In this document: piece after piece, positions 33,737 to 43,945 of the stretch
How positions within the stretch are numbered: position 1 is the first letter of the stretch
Layout of the letters: every line of letters begins with the position of its first letter
Assembly (NCBI GenBank): GCA_963556495.2
Contig: OY747713.1
Location: 40,913,961 to 40,977,960 of the forward strand
Length of the DNA: 64,000 bases
Source: Valencia hispanica
Taxonomy: Eukaryota > Chordata > Actinopteri > Cyprinodontiformes > Valenciidae
Direction of reading: 5' to 3'
The notes under the pieces: model-generated
Database searches by the model: none
Told to the model about the DNA's origin: nothing
The model's input: only the letters and a program-made list of their open reading frames with translations
Position numbers and translations under genes: made by a program

Positions 33737-34110
33737 CGGCGGCGAGGGGGAAAAGGAAAAGCGGCTGTCTCCAGCAAATACAAATTAATTTTAAAAAAAC
33801 AACCTCGGTCCACATCCCGACGGCGTTATTTAGTTCACGGTCTGAGCCGAGCCGCTTTCGTTTCGAGCTTTTCTGAGGCAGTCCTGCTAAAGTTTCCTTC
33901 CGTTTTCATTCACTTGTCTTTATTTTGACCTTTGGTTACTCGACACCAACATTGACGTCATCGTCATGGCAACAGAGTCCCTCCTACAGCGAGCACGGGC
34001 GCAGGAATAATTGCATTTCCATTTAAACGCCAGACGTGGAGCCTTTAGCTAACCTTGTCGCGAGCAGCATCAGCACGTTCTTCTGGACGGAGCGCTGCTG
34101 CATGGAGAGA
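33737..34110 (-). promoter_or_regulatory. Putative CpG-rich promoter with CRE and first non-coding exon
   Basis: A perfect CRE (TGACGTCA, 33953-33960) lies beside gtcatggcaac (RFX/X-box-like half) in CpG-rich sequence. Downstream on the minus strand, a G/C-rich segment without repeats ends at gccgccg|gtaagaaa, a strong splice donor (exon end 33737). This is the layout of a vertebrate promoter with a 5' UTR exon. The gene it serves is not identified; the nearest minus-strand coding exons are the ST3Gal pieces far to the left. A divergent transcript to the right is also possible. Everything beyond the motifs is inference. Confidence 0.4.
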
Positions 34111-34474
34111 GAAAGGCAGACATTGCTGGAAAAAAAAACTGGCAACGAAAACTGGCTGAAACAAAGTTGTTGGGGCCATTTTATATAAAAAAATTAACTA
34201 ATTATACAGTCAAATCGAAGAATAGTCATATGGAGGAAAACATTGGATAAGTCTGAAATTATGTAATGAAAAGTACACGTTAAAATGAGTTTGAGGAACT
34301 ATTAAATACACTTTACGGCTATAACAGTTGAAATGTAAAAAAAAAAAAGTTAAAACTGTTAAACTGCAATAACTCAAAAGAAGCACATTTAGATTCAGTT
34401 TCAACATTGAGTCTAGTTTTGCTAACTTGACTTGGCAATATTGGCCCATTTGATTTTACAAAAGTTCCCTAAAT

Positions 34475-35190
34475 TCAATTCAAAAATCATTTTATTAATT
34501 CCAAAGGGAAAGTAAATGTTGCTGTAACTCATATTCAAGGTTCTTCAAAGAGTTGTTGTAGTCGATGCTGATGGCTAGGGGAAGGAAGGAGCTCCTGTAG
34601 CTGTCCGTATTATGGTGCGTTCACACCGCACACTTTGTCTGCGTCAGACAACGCTCTCAACGCATCTAGTTTGCCGCATGTACGTTGAAGCTTGCAACGC
34701 TTGCTTCACACCGCACTGCGTCAGGCAACGCTCCCAACACATCTAGTTTGACGCATGTAAGTTGAGCAAAAAAAGAGCGCGAAGAAGATACGTGTGGTGA
34801 CCTCGCTACAGTGAGATGCTCTGAATGGTTGGCGCACTGCGTCGAGTGCGTCAAATCCGTCAAAAGTTCAGCTAGCTGAACTTCTGCGTTGCTTGCGTTT
34901 GCTGCGTTGCCGCTTGAAACGCAGGTAACGCTTGAAAAGTTGACGGAGCCAACGCACACAACGCACCGCAGAGACTGACGGACCTCTGACGGACTCAACC
35001 GTAGACTTTACATGTAATCTTGCCGCAACTGACGCTGACGTTTGGGGCGCTGTGAACGCACCATTACAGCGGCTATAAAGCCTCCAACTGAAGAGACTGT
35101 TGTGAAGAAGTCTCACAAAGAGAATGCTCAGGATTGTCTAATTTTCTTAATGTTATGAAGAATTCTTCATCATCTCCAGTGGTTCCATAG
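34475..35190 (-). mobile_element. LINE 3' end split by a Harbinger MITE
   Basis: The tail (tcattttattaattccaaag) and the end of the RT frame (AIS/SAS-like, about 34540-34600) match the LINE at 6968-7150. After the MITE the same frame continues at 35064 (ttacagcggctataaagcct, minus strand VGGFIAA). So one LINE end is interrupted at 34612/35064. Confidence 0.6.
34613..35063. mobile_element. Harbinger-type MITE, 451 bp
   Basis: The terminal repeats are tggtgcgttcaca at the left and tgtgaacgcacca at the right, flanked by TTA on both sides (34610-34612 and 35064-35066), the 3-bp target preference of PIF/Harbinger. Internally it holds two tandem, slightly diverged copies of a segment running from cacaccgcac to gcatgta(c/a)gttga (about 34624-34760) and many aacgc/gcgtt words. 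No coding frame. Confidence 0.85.
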
Positions 35191-36157
35191 TAGAACCTTG
35201 GTGATTTGAACAGTTCGTAATTGAATTTGCCTTGAAAATAACCCCAGCACCAATAATCGAATAACAGTAAACCCAGAAATGTTTTTATTAGAAGAATATG
35301 CTCTTGTTTAGTGCAGATACAAACGAACATAATATTTTCTTCAAATATTGATGACTTGCTTTACTGAACATCTGACTATATTTAGTGCAGCTGGATTTTG
35401 TTTACCGGTATCTCTTCTCCTGACTTACATCGTTCTACAGGGAGATTAGGACAGCTGAATTTTATTTCTGGTTAATCATAATCACTATAAACAATTCTAC
35501 AACACATAATGCTACTATTAAATCAAAATGCGCTTAAATGTCAAATTTATACCTTCTTAAATGTAGAGCATTAGGTGCAACACAAAAGGTATATCTTTTA
35601 TCGGCCATGTTTTTATTTTTTGACCTTCTCTTCAATATCACGGTAAGTAGGACTCAAAAATAAAAATCTGTACACTTTTTTTTAAAGGCTTTAACACCTG
35701 AGGCCTTTTTTTTATAAGTAACATTTAATCTTACCAACATGTTTCTTCTGATGGAATTTTTTAATATATGTATATTTTGAAGTTGCCCAGTTAGAGTCCC
35801 AACTTGAACAGAGAATCTGTTGAGGGAACAAACAGTTAGTGTAATAGCTAGTAATCCTTCCAGACTTGAACAAATTACCAAAAACAAAAAAATATGGAAA
35901 GATGCAAGAATTTCTTAAACAATTATAAGAAGGATTTGATTGTTGTACAGTAATACCAAAGGCAAACATTTTTTGTTTAGAAAGATACACTTGGTACATT
36001 AAACATGTTTCCACTATCAGAACAGCCTAGTAGTTTATCAGACCTTCACGGTATTGGCATGTCTCCATTTCACCGGGCAGGCCTGAAACAGCCACCTTCT
36101 GCGCCATTTCAGGAACCAACCAAGTCCCTGCCTTGGGGTATATACTCGGAAATGTCC

Positions 36158-36160
<3 letters not shown>
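35191..36160. other. No gene recognised
   Basis: AT-rich sequence without motifs. Confidence 0.4.

Positions 36161-36233
<73 letters not shown>
36161..36233. repeat. (TA)n microsatellite, 73 bp
   Basis: Uninterrupted TA repeat. It creates long meaningless frames on both strands. Confidence 0.95.
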
Positions 36234-36236
<3 letters not shown>

Positions 36237-36519
36237 AATGGCAGACATAGGGGTGTCTCATACAGGACATTGTTAAAAGACGTAGGACAATGTACTTGCA
36301 CCTCTATTTCTGTTTAATAGGGGATATATGTAAGTATGTATTGTCTTAATTGTAATGAGTCTTACAATGAGTCTGTCAACTTATTCAGAGAATAAGCAAG
36401 ATAAATCCCCCAGTAAGTAAAAAGGAAATAAATGTATGACTTTTTGAACTATTGTAAACTTTGAAGCATTCTGCAGTTTTCAAAACCTTCATTCTTGACA
36501 GTTTTTCATGGGAGTGAAC

Positions 36520-37630
36520 ATTAGGTGTCTATTAGTGCCTCACATTTTTCTGCATTGAAATAGCTAACAGAAGGTAGAGTACAAGCTGTGGCAGGAGAAG
36601 GTGGGGCTGTGGTGGCAGAGGTTTGTGATGTGGTTGTTGTGAAGTTGCTAGAGGTGGCTGGTTTGGAGGTAACAGAAGAAGAGGAGGAGGGGTTATGTAT
36701 AGATACTGGTGGAGATCTGATCATCTTCTCTGGGATACTGGGGGTCTCCTCCTGGTATCTCTTAAGGTGATCAATGTTGATCTTGTTGCTAGTTTCCCCT
36801 TGGCTATCAACAACATCAACATTTTTCCCATCAACCTTTGGTTATGGTGTAGAATCCAAGGAAGTCAGGGTCAATCTTTCCTCCTTTTCATTGCTGACTT
36901 CTGATATTTTTCCTCCAAAACCATGTACCCCACCTGGAAGGTGTGGGCCTGTGTCTGTGACAGAAGTCTTGCCCTAGTTTATTGCTGAACTTTTACCTGG
37001 TTTCCCTGTGCAACTTTCAAAATCTCCTCCTGCCGCTGAATGTCTAGGGCCACCTCTTCCTCCCAAATAAATTCCTCAAAAAGTGGGGTCCCGTGGCGCA
37101 GTGGGTTAAGACGGGCGCCCCATGTTCAGAGGCCTTAGTCCTCGATGCGGTTGTCCCGGGGTGATTCCAGCCTGAGGACATTTGCCGAATGTCTCTCCCC
37201 TGCTTCTCTCCCCTTTCTATAAGCCTGTCCACTTCCAAGAAAACCTTAAAAAAAGAATTCCTCAAATGATCATCAATCTTTAAAAATGAAGAATATCAGG
37301 ATGGTTTTAGGATCTTTTACAACAGTACAACCTGCACCAAATATATTTCTTTTTGTTCAAATCATGGTAAGAGTATAAAAGAACAATATGTTGGACGTAA
37401 AATAAAAATAGGTATTAAATAAAGGTAACCTGAAAGTTCTCTGCCACCTCAGATGGATAACGTGCTTCTCGTCCAAACATCGGGTAGTAAGGAGAGAACC
37501 GCGTTTTAAGCTGCTTCTTAGTGCTTAAACCAAACATCACAGCATCAAGGTAGAGGTCCCAGTCATTGCCTATATCTTGCACCAGTTTTGCCAGTTTGGC
37601 GCTATAGGCCAAGGCTATCGTGTATCCTTT
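36520..37630 (-). pseudogene. Ty3/gypsy integrase C-terminal fragment, split by a SINE
   Basis: On the minus strand at 37415-37612: DIGNDWDLYLDAVMFGLSTK then SPYYPMFGREARYPSEV, the end of the integrase core of a gypsy family common in fish. Further down it reads EEEVALDIQRQEEILK (about 37040) and, degenerate, the basic tail to about 36540. The catalytic Asp residues lie upstream and are missing. A SINE inserted at 37081. Confidence 0.7.
37081..37255 (+). repeat. tRNA-derived SINE with 11-bp target duplication
   Basis: The head gtcccgtggcgcagtgggtt resembles a tRNA box A region. Box B is degraded (ggggtgattcc). The body ends ttctataagcctgtccactt plus an A-rich tail. Flanks are identical 11-mers aattcctcaaa (37070-37080 and 37256-37266), showing LINE-type target-primed insertion. 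Same family as 16518-16672. Confidence 0.85.
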
Positions 37631-37639
37631 AATTTATTC

Positions 37640-38180
37640 ACACTTTCACATCTTATCATGAGCGATCAACTCAAAATATTCCCACTCTGGGGAAGACTTT
37701 CTTTTTCTTGTAGGCTCCATCTGTAAAACGGAGTTGGATTGTTGGTGTATAAAATTAGACTATGTGACTGCAGAATAAAGTGCCCACACCAAACAGGAGT
37801 GCATCATTTACAGTAAACGCACACAAACAAAGAAAGAAACACCCGGACTTTTAACTGACTCCCAAGAGTAAAAGAAAAGAGAGCCTAGAGCTCTCCTCAG
37901 AAGGCTACAAGTAAGATTTTCTATTAATTAACTGACTGACTAGCTCAATAGCTTACTAACTCACTACAAACGGCGACAACACCACAGTGCGGCACGAGAT
38001 TCGAAGCGCTTCTGTGTAAGCGACACGCTGAATGAACCAATGATGTCACCCGCACAAACTGAGGCATCGGTCATGTGATTTCCCCGTTCTTGACGCACTC
38101 TTCGAATCGAGGCTCCATTTGGCACGCCCACTTTTCCCTCAAGACAGGCGTCGGTATGGAGGACTACGGGGGTCATTGGA
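37640..38180 (-). pseudogene. hAT element 5' end with start of a BED finger
   Basis: ATG at 37718-37720 (minus) opens MEPTRKRKSSPEWEYFELIA, whose WEYF is the start of a BED zinc finger as in ZBED-type hAT transposases. A stop follows after 24 codons, before the zinc-binding Cys/His. The upstream part (37990-38150) has the words ttcgaagcgcttc and gcgcttcgaatc style seen near hAT termini. Gypsy sequence follows directly downstream, so the rest is missing. Confidence 0.5.
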
Positions 38181-38603
38181 AAAGCAATACAGCATTTTGA
38201 CGAGGAGTGCTTAATTGTGAATTAAAAATATAGATTGCTAAACGTAATTTCAAATTCAACAATTAATCCATACAAAAAAAGACATTTGAAAAGCATTTTG
38301 TATTTACACATTTTAAATTGAAATATTAAAGAGGAATTGCAAATTGTATTTATTATTTGATTATTAAATACTGTGATTTGAAAATGTTTTTCAAATCCTA
38401 TTTCAAAACGGCGAATTAAATAACACAGTTAATAAATGAGATTGTAAATATCTTTCCTTTTCATACATTTAAAAAAAGTTATACCCTTTTCTACATCCGT
38501 TTTCTCTTTCCGGCTCACATTTTCAAATCTTTTTTGCAATTGCATTTCCTAAATGGTTCACCCTCTCCTTTTAGCATTCGGGTGACCCTCCTGGTCCCTG
38601 AGC
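38181..38603. other. No gene recognised
   Basis: AT-rich sequence leading into the large inverted repeat. Confidence 0.4.
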
Positions 38604-38782
38604 ACACTGAAAACCAAGTTCAACCAATCACAGCTGCTCCTTGAATGTAAGCAGCTCTCTCATTGGTTAGACACCCACATTTGGGTGGACCTTGCTTAGC
38701 TGCACAGCTCGTGTCTAACCAATGAGAGAGCTGCTTACATTCAAGGAGCAGCTGTGATTGGTTGAACTTGGTTTTCAGCGTG
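38604..38782. repeat. Near-perfect inverted repeat, 71-bp arms, four CCAAT boxes
   Basis: Arms 38604-38674 and 38711-38782 are reverse complements with a single visible mismatch near the outer end, around a 36-bp loop that itself has a small palindrome (ccacatttgggtgg). Each arm carries two CCAAT motifs in opposite directions (aaccaatcac and cattggtta), giving four NF-Y-type sites symmetrically placed. Near identity of the arms suggests recent origin or gene conversion. Confidence 0.9.
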
Positions 38783-38789
38783 TCCCAGG

Positions 38790-39700
38790 ATCCATATTTG
38801 AGTGTTGATCTGTAGGATAATACTTCAATTGTTAGTCATGTTATTTTTTAGTATTCACATGTCGGGTAAATTGTTAAACTATTCTACACAACTTATCAAG
38901 CACAGCTGGCAATACGTACATTGTTCACGAAACTCTTTTTCTTGATCTGTTAGGACTTTTTGTGAAACCTCAAACTGGTACTTAGATAATACATTCTGTG
39001 ACCTCTGCTGCTGTTTTGGATGCTTGGTTTTCCCTGGTTTGTTTTTACAAGCCTACCAATCGAATCCATACCAACCAGACCAAATGGACATTTCGTCAAT
39101 AGAAAGATATTTAAGTTTTAGCGAGGAAAACTAATATCAATTGGAAATTGTTTTGAAAAATGTGATTAAATATAGTGAATATCACTTTTAATGACAGAGG
39201 CTTATATGATTAAATCAAAAAATGAAATGTTTACCTTGATAGGCTTGTAATCTGTACCAGCCTTTATATCAGCCCTTTATATCAGACACACAGTGCATTC
39301 TGATACCTATGGAGAATAATACGTTTTTATGCCACACCATCTGATGGTGTATGAATAGTAACTTTAAGAATGTTCTTTAAATGTTAGAGCGGGTGTGTTC
39401 AGTAAAATATGTTAATCATCCACGTGAGAACTAATGGATCAAGCAGAGAATCTAACTGGGGTTATAGACGTGGTCTAAACTTCCACTTAGTTATTTGAAA
39501 AAAGCATGCAGCCTACATAGATAGGTGTTAACATTAAGAAACATTTTCCCTTTTTTTTGTGCAGTAACAAATAATTATGTTTAACTTTGATGAACATTTT
39601 TTTTGCATGACTTTAATTTTCTGGGGAAAAAATATTTCACCCAATTTATGGGGAGCTATGGGATCCCTAATAATGTAACAATAACAAAAAATTGACACCC
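38790..39700. other. No gene recognised
   Basis: AT-rich. A piggyBac-related palindrome begins at about 39729, see next feature. Confidence 0.4.
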
Positions 39701-39728
39701 AACCTCCCCCATCAGATTTTGTTTTGTT

Positions 39729-41995
39729 GCTTCAAGGCAACGTTGTGCGACAAGGGTAGTCTAACACTAAGTTATTCTATAATGAGTTTTATTAGCACAC
39801 CAGCATAAACACACGACAAATGAACAATGTAAACATTTCATCGAACAGTAAAACACCAGAATACAGTAAATCCAAAATTTGATCAGGGATCTCTCAGGGA
39901 TCTGTCTTGTTCATTCAGTGTGGAACCTAAGAAAGCAGTTGAGGTCGGAGGTGAAGCAGAGGTGCACATTGCATTTACAGCACACTGCTTTTGATGTACC
40001 ATTGCACCATTGTCCCCAGTTGTGATCAGCCAGAGGGCTGTTTGATCCAGGCGGACATCTTGGACTGGAATGGGAGCTGTGCGTCTATTCTTCCTCTTTT
40101 CCTCATACGCGCCAGCGAAGGACTGGCTAGGACGATCTCTCTTTTTCTCCAGTCTTACCACACATCCAGAGTCCCTCTGCAATGTATGACTTGAAGGTAT
40201 ATAACCTCATTTGGTCTTTCTGCATACCAGTGCCTTCACAGTCTCCACTGTATAGCAGCCAGGTGGCAACCATGATCATGTCCAAGAAGTGGAACAATAG
40301 CCATTATTTGGATCTAATTATGATGCGGTAGAGTGCAATCAGTGAGTCAAGCAGGTCCACCCCACCCATGTTCTTTGCATATTCTTTCACCACAGCAGAC
40401 CAGGGGACACTGATGTTTTTCTTCTGCTTGCGATCCCACCTGTAATGATAACAATAGATATAAAAATATAATCATTGTTATTTATCTATTCATTTATTGC
40501 TTTGTGTTTAAAACTTAGTAACAAATAATATATCTTAATCAGGATAAGATAATATGAATTGATATCACCACCTGTCAACCTCGGTCACAGGGTTGGTTCC
40601 TATGTGGTCACTCAGAGGGTTACTGAGCGATTGTCATACCACAACATACAAGGTGGTTTCCCTCACCATGGCCGTCTTCTCTCCGAATGCCCCACTTCCT
40701 GCTCTCTTCAGATCAGCATTGCTTTTCAGGTTGACTCCAGGTAATCTGTTGCCACGAACAGTGCCAGTGCAGTGAATTCCCTGCTCAGCCAATGTGACTA
40801 CGAGAGGGACACCAGTGAACCAACTGTCAAAGAAGTGCTTGTAGTTATCTTCCTTGGGGATTGGCTGTGCTAGTAGGAGGACGACATTTCCACTCGCTCT
40901 AACATCTGGTAGCTCAAGAGGTTGGTCAACTCTCCCAGTGTAGACCTCAAGGTTGTCTGGTGTTCCATCAGATCCTGCCAAGATGACAATTGTATACCCC
41001 CACTTCTTTGGTTTTGATGGCAGGTACTGTTTCAACCTGTGTCTCCCCTTGAATGGGACCATTTGCTCATCTACGGTGGGCTTCTCACTCATTGGGATGG
41101 AGACCAATTTTGATGTCAGGTGAGTGATCAGAGGACGCATTTTGTAGAGGGGATCATCTTGGTCCTGTCCCTTGTTGTTGATGTGGAGGAACCGCTTTAT
41201 GGCTTCCCATCTGTTCAAGGTCATTGTTTCTGCTACTTTGGACTCTCGGGTGGCTTTGTTCCAAAACATCTGAGTTGCTGGCAAGCCAAAGAGGGACATA
41301 TAGACCGCAGTGCTGAAGAGCTGCTCTAACTCATTGGTGCTAAGGTTTAGGGGCTTGTTGGGGCCACACTGAATTGCATACAAATTCGACTCCTCTACAA
41401 TAACTTCTAGAATGTCTTCAGAGAAGAATTTTCTTCAGTATTGTAGGGAGGACAGGATGTCATCAGCTTTTGGCAGCTGCCCCTGCCAGTCTGGTTAGGC
41501 ACTGATGGAGTTTTGTACTTTTCTCCATCTTGTAAGATGAGACACTTTCTCCTCCCCTTCATCTGAATCTGTCTCTTCTTCACAGTCACTGTCTTTTGCC
41601 TGGAATTCTTCTGAAAAGAAAAAAAAAGGGAAGAAAATTAGAAAAGAATGCAACAGAAAGACTTGCACACACGCACACCATAACTTTACCAAATGACAGC
41701 TAACTGACTCCTGAGCTGCTAAGTGTCCCTCCAACCTGATTCAGGGATCCACTTCTCCGCTTCCTCACTGTCACTCCCTGATGGCTCGCTGTCATCACTG
41801 TCTGAGGGAATGTCCCTAACTGCACTTTCCATAAAATGATTTTACATCCATGGCCTGTAATTATCAGTAGATGGTAAAGTAAAAACATTGATTATGATCA
41901 TAAATGCAAACAAACACATCTCTATATGCACCAATAGTAATGCATCATATTGCATTTCTTTTTGCCTAACTGCACAGTGTTGCCTTGAGGCAACA
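39729..41995 (-). pseudogene. piggyBac transposase (PGBD-like), degenerate
   Basis: The main frame (40634-41383) is the DDE_Tnp_1_7 domain: FSTAVYMSLFGLPATQMFWN, RWEAIKRFLHINN, KPTVDEQMVPFKGRH (first Asp), KKWGYTIVILAGSDG, FFDSWFTGVPLV (second Asp), CTGTVRGNRLPG. Downstream at about 40330-40380 MGGVDLLDSLIALYR carries the third Asp, followed by a stop. A C-terminal frame with a GLWMCGK piece lies at 40140-40250, and 39883-40182 is the tail. The acidic N-terminus (EEFQAKDSDCEEETDSDEGE, 41495-41610) is separated by a stop. An intron-like gap exists at 40440-40600. Palindromes gttgc(t/c)t(c/t)aaggcaac at about 39730 and gttgccttgaggcaac at about 41973 may mark its ends. All three catalytic Asp survive. 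Confidence 0.85.
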
Positions 41996-42132
41996 AATGA
42001 AAAAGAACAGTTTTACTCAGTGGCGCAAAAATGGGGTATGCACTATATGCAATACAGAGGGGTGCCATACAGTAAGGGGGGACCAAAGAGGCACATCCCG
42101 ACCCATAGTAGGCTTATTCGATAGCATTGCGC

Positions 42133-43122
42133 CAGTGTTGCCAACTTAGCGACTGTGTTGCTATTTCTAACGACTTTTCAGACCCCCTTAACAACTTCTT
42201 TTTTCCAAAAAGCGCAGAGTGAGAAATCTAGCGACATTTCTGACCACCCTTAGCTACTTACTGTGAAGTTTTGTTGCCAATATTCCCTGCAGATTAGAGA
42301 CAATGATCTGCGCATGTGCATGCAACATGCAGCATGATGACACTACATCAACTGACCAATCATAAACCTGTCTCGGTTCATTTCACACATTAACAATCAA
42401 AGTTGTTTTATGTTTAATGTTTATTCAAAAGTAAAAAAGAAATCTGCAGGTATATAAGACCGATCTTTCAACAGGGATTGAGGCAGAACCTTGACAGTAG
42501 CTACATCACACACCTGTGGTGCATTCAATGAACGTTAGAAGTGTATTGTGAGTTAAAAAATGTTGGACATTTAAATTGTATTTAAAAAAACCCCACTGAA
42601 AATAATACCATAAGCAATAAACTTCTGTTTAATAGCGGTTGCCAAGCAATGTTCGTTCATACAAAATATGCCATACTTTTTTTTACAAAGAACAAAAAAA
42701 ACTATATTCTCTCAATTAATTTAGTCTTCTTGAGAAATCTCAGCAAATGCAATTTTTTCAGAATTTAAAATTCAGTTTAAAAGGCTTGGATGTTCAGTTG
42801 CAATTTGATATCTTGTAAATTTTGTACCAGTTCCCTTCTTTCAGCAGTAACCTATACTTCAGGCAAAATAGTATAACATATTCCACAGTCTCGTCTTGAA
42901 GACAAAAGTCACATTTCCCTGTAACATGTTTCCTCTGTTTAAATAATGTATTGTTTAACCCTCTATGACCAGATCCTAATCCAGGTATAAATATTTCCTC
43001 ATTTCTGTTTCATTCGTCATCATCATTATTATGCAAATTAGCGTGTGACGTCATCTGGCGACATCTACCAACTTTCTGGGTCAACTGCAGCTACTTTCTG
43101 TAAGAGACAGTTGGCAACACTG
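42133..43122. mobile_element. DNA transposon with CAGTGTTGCCAACT ends
   Basis: The left end cagtgttgccaact (42133) and right end agttggcaacactg (43122) are perfect 14-bp inverted repeats. The left subterminal part repeats gcgac/gctact words (agcgactgtgttgct, tagcgacatttctg), typical of a common non-autonomous fish element. The 8-bp flanks (cattgcgc and cgttccac) agree at 5 of 8 positions, a decayed duplication at best. It carries a LINE fragment inside. Confidence 0.7.
42720..42990 (-). pseudogene. LINE ORF2 C-terminal fragment with Cys-rich motif
   Basis: Minus strand: GLNNTLFKQRKHVTGKCDFC then LQDETVEYVILFCLKY, matching the zinc-binding C-terminus (H...CDxC...ETVEH...C) of a fish LINE family. 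About 60 codons, truncated on both sides, nested inside the 42133-43122 transposon. Confidence 0.65.
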
Positions 43123-43437
43123 CGTTCCACTGTAAACACGCTATGCGCCCACCTTTAATGCATCGCCCAAGGTAGGGGAGCAACAACAGCGCCCCACATA
43201 GCAACAGCATTTTCATTGAATCGTCAATCATGTTGTCAACTGATGACAGGGACCTAAAGATGGAGAGGCAGAAAATGAAAGCTTTCGGGGGCACAAAACA
43301 GAATACAGAAGACGTTAAAGGAGAAAGATCGCGTAGGGATGAAAAAAAAGTGGCTAAGGAGAGCAACCAGGCTTGTAAATATTCTGGTTAGCTATGCTCA
43401 GTGGCGGAGCCACTTTTTTCCCTGGGTGAGACCATTA

Positions 43438-43945
43438 CGGTGCATTCATACCGAACGCGTTTGAAGCGTCGTGGGCTTCAGGTTTACATGTAGAAGCATG
43501 GAGAAGCGCACTGACGCGCGTCAGGGTTTCCCGCTTTGTGTCAGAAGCAGATTTACGTTGCGAAAACGCTTTTCTGCTTCATTCGCTCGAATGAGACGTT
43601 TGACGCGCGTCAGAAAATATGCGCGTCATTTTATGCTGTGCATTCTGTGCATTCTTGCGTCGCAGACGTTTTTGCGTCTGCCGCTGAAGTTGAAAAATCT
43701 GAACTTCGGCGTCAGTTCGCGCCGCTTCAACCAATCAGGAGCTTTGTGACGTGGTGTCACGTGATGCTGTGACCCAGTTCATGGGGTCAGGTCCGGCAAA
43801 ATGTATTCATTCAACATGGAGGAAATAGTGATAACGGCCGTGGCTAATCACCCCGAGCTGTACGACACCAGCTGCTTTCTCTACAGAGACAGGAATAAAA
43901 AGGACCTCGCTTGGAGGAATATAAGTGAGGAGACACGGCAACCTG
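43438..43945 (+). mobile_element. Harbinger element 5' end with MADF exon
   Basis: A terminal-repeat-like cggtgcattcatacc follows TTA (43435-43437) and matches the Harbinger MITE end at 34613 (tggtgcgttcacacc) apart from transitions. It is followed by gcg/cgc-rich sequence as in that MITE. The first exon of the DNA-binding partner gene starts at ATG 43801 or 43816: MEEIVITAVANHPELYDTSC then LYRDRNKKDLAWRNISEE, a MADF (Myb/SANT-like) domain, cut at a donor (caacctg|gtaagt, exon end 43945). Following exons and the transposase gene were not found, so the element is truncated or its remainder is too eroded. Confidence 0.7.

Larger units (their letters stand above)
42017..43410. mobile_element. 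hAT-like element interrupted by another DNA transposon
   Basis: A hAT-style end cagtggcgcaaaaatggggt is at 42018. The sequence breaks at 42132 and resumes at 43123 with gttccactgtaaacacgcta, then a lysine-rich frame (MLSTDDRDLKMERQKMKAFG, about 43230-43380, minus-strand cat at 43230 not used; plus strand). A second cagtggcg word is at 43401. The boundaries on the right are unclear. Confidence 0.4.

Noticed and set aside
33593..33928. 111-codon plus-strand frame in the CpG-rich block
   Set aside because: Low-complexity Ser/Arg composition, no domain, and it overlaps the proposed minus-strand first exon; most likely a chance frame in GC-rich DNA.
36005..36301. Frames with long Tyr-Ile runs on both strands
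   Set aside because: They are translations of the (TA)n microsatellite.
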